Notes under the pieces: model-generated
The model's input: the letters and a program-made list of their open reading frames with translations, nothing else
What the model was told of the DNA's origin: nothing
The model's database searches: none
Shown: piece after piece, positions 63,977 to 64,000 of the stretch
How positions within the stretch are numbered: the stretch's first letter is position 1
How the letters are laid out: every line of letters begins with the position of its first letter
Program-made: the position numbers and the translations under genes
NCBI RefSeq assembly: GCF_013425765.1
Contig: NZ_JACCJZ010000001.1
Span: 1 to 64,000, forward strand
Direction: 5' to 3'
DNA: 64,000 nucleotides
DNA from: Luteimonas deserti
GTDB taxonomy: Bacteria > Pseudomonadota > Gammaproteobacteria > Xanthomonadales > Xanthomonadaceae

Positions 63977-64000
63977 CGCGGCGCGTCGGCGGCGACGAGT
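63973..64000 (-). CDS. possible 3' end of an upstream gene of the pigment operon (cut by window)
   Basis: Read leftward from the window edge, a frame ends with TGA at 63973-63975, giving ATGA with the acyltransferase start, the same junction type as at 59960-59963. The visible tail would be LVAADAPR. Only eight codons are seen, so this is a guess from operon architecture. Confidence 0.3.

Overview
The window looks like chromosomal DNA of a yellow-pigmented member of the Lysobacteraceae/Xanthomonadaceae (Luteimonas, Lysobacter or Pseudoxanthomonas type). This rests on the very high GC content, the rhlB-trxA-rho order with an extended Rho, the many secreted S9 and S46 dipeptidyl peptidases, TonB-dependent receptors of the Xanthomonas/Caulobacter type, and part of an aryl-polyene (xanthomonadin-like) pigment locus. 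The genus is inferred; no rRNA or other species marker is present. I saw no tRNA, rRNA, CRISPR array, insertion sequence, prophage or replication origin.

Layout. 1-9.7 kb: rhlB (cut by the window edge), trxA and rho end at a strong bidirectional terminator; then come two tandem TonB-C-domain periplasmic paralogues, a 1096-residue membrane-anchored ankyrin protein and a YcgL-domain protein. 9.8-24.8 kb: cydAB (quinol oxidase), an S9 peptidase with a coupled small membrane protein, a 0.56-kb gene-free repeat-bearing stretch, hemF behind an ANR/FNR box, an RluA-type pseudouridine synthase, an sX13/Spot42-position small RNA, polA, a DUF2782-like lipoprotein, a Gfo/Idh/MocA oxidoreductase, an S46 peptidase and two small proteins. 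24.9-27.1 kb: uvrD.

27.1-44.7 kb is a carbohydrate-utilisation locus: TonB receptor 1, a FucP/GluP-type sugar symporter, a thioredoxin-reductase-like flavoprotein (opposite strand), TonB receptor 2, a tandem of flavin-dependent halogenase-family protein, SapC-family protein, cupin/JmjC-like protein and second halogenase-family protein, then a LacI-family regulator and a GH3 beta-glucosidase lipoprotein. Three copies of one 14-bp palindrome (TGACA-ACGC-TGTCA, or its reverse complement) overlap the -35 elements of the promoters of receptor 1, receptor 2 and the GH3 gene, so the locus looks like one LacI regulon. Strong hairpins without U-tracts follow each of these three envelope genes. The role of the halogenase/SapC/cupin cassette in sugar uptake is not established and is the best candidate here for an undescribed system.

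44.8-50.6 kb: a GST, a two-gene unit encoding a lipoprotein and a T4-lysozyme-like (GH24) protein that resembles an antibacterial effector/immunity pair, a classical DPP IV, and a YdcF-like membrane protein. 50.7-64 kb: the pigment locus in two converging arms. The plus-strand arm has ketoacyl synthase, chain-length-factor-like protein, GT2 glycosyltransferase and a halogenase-family flavoprotein. The minus-strand arm has LpxL-like acyltransferase, LolA-like protein, MMPL/RND exporter, ApeP-like dehydratase and FabG-like reductase. About 3.4 kb with a PQQ-type sugar dehydrogenase, a small membrane protein, a lipoprotein and two gene-poor gaps separate the arms.
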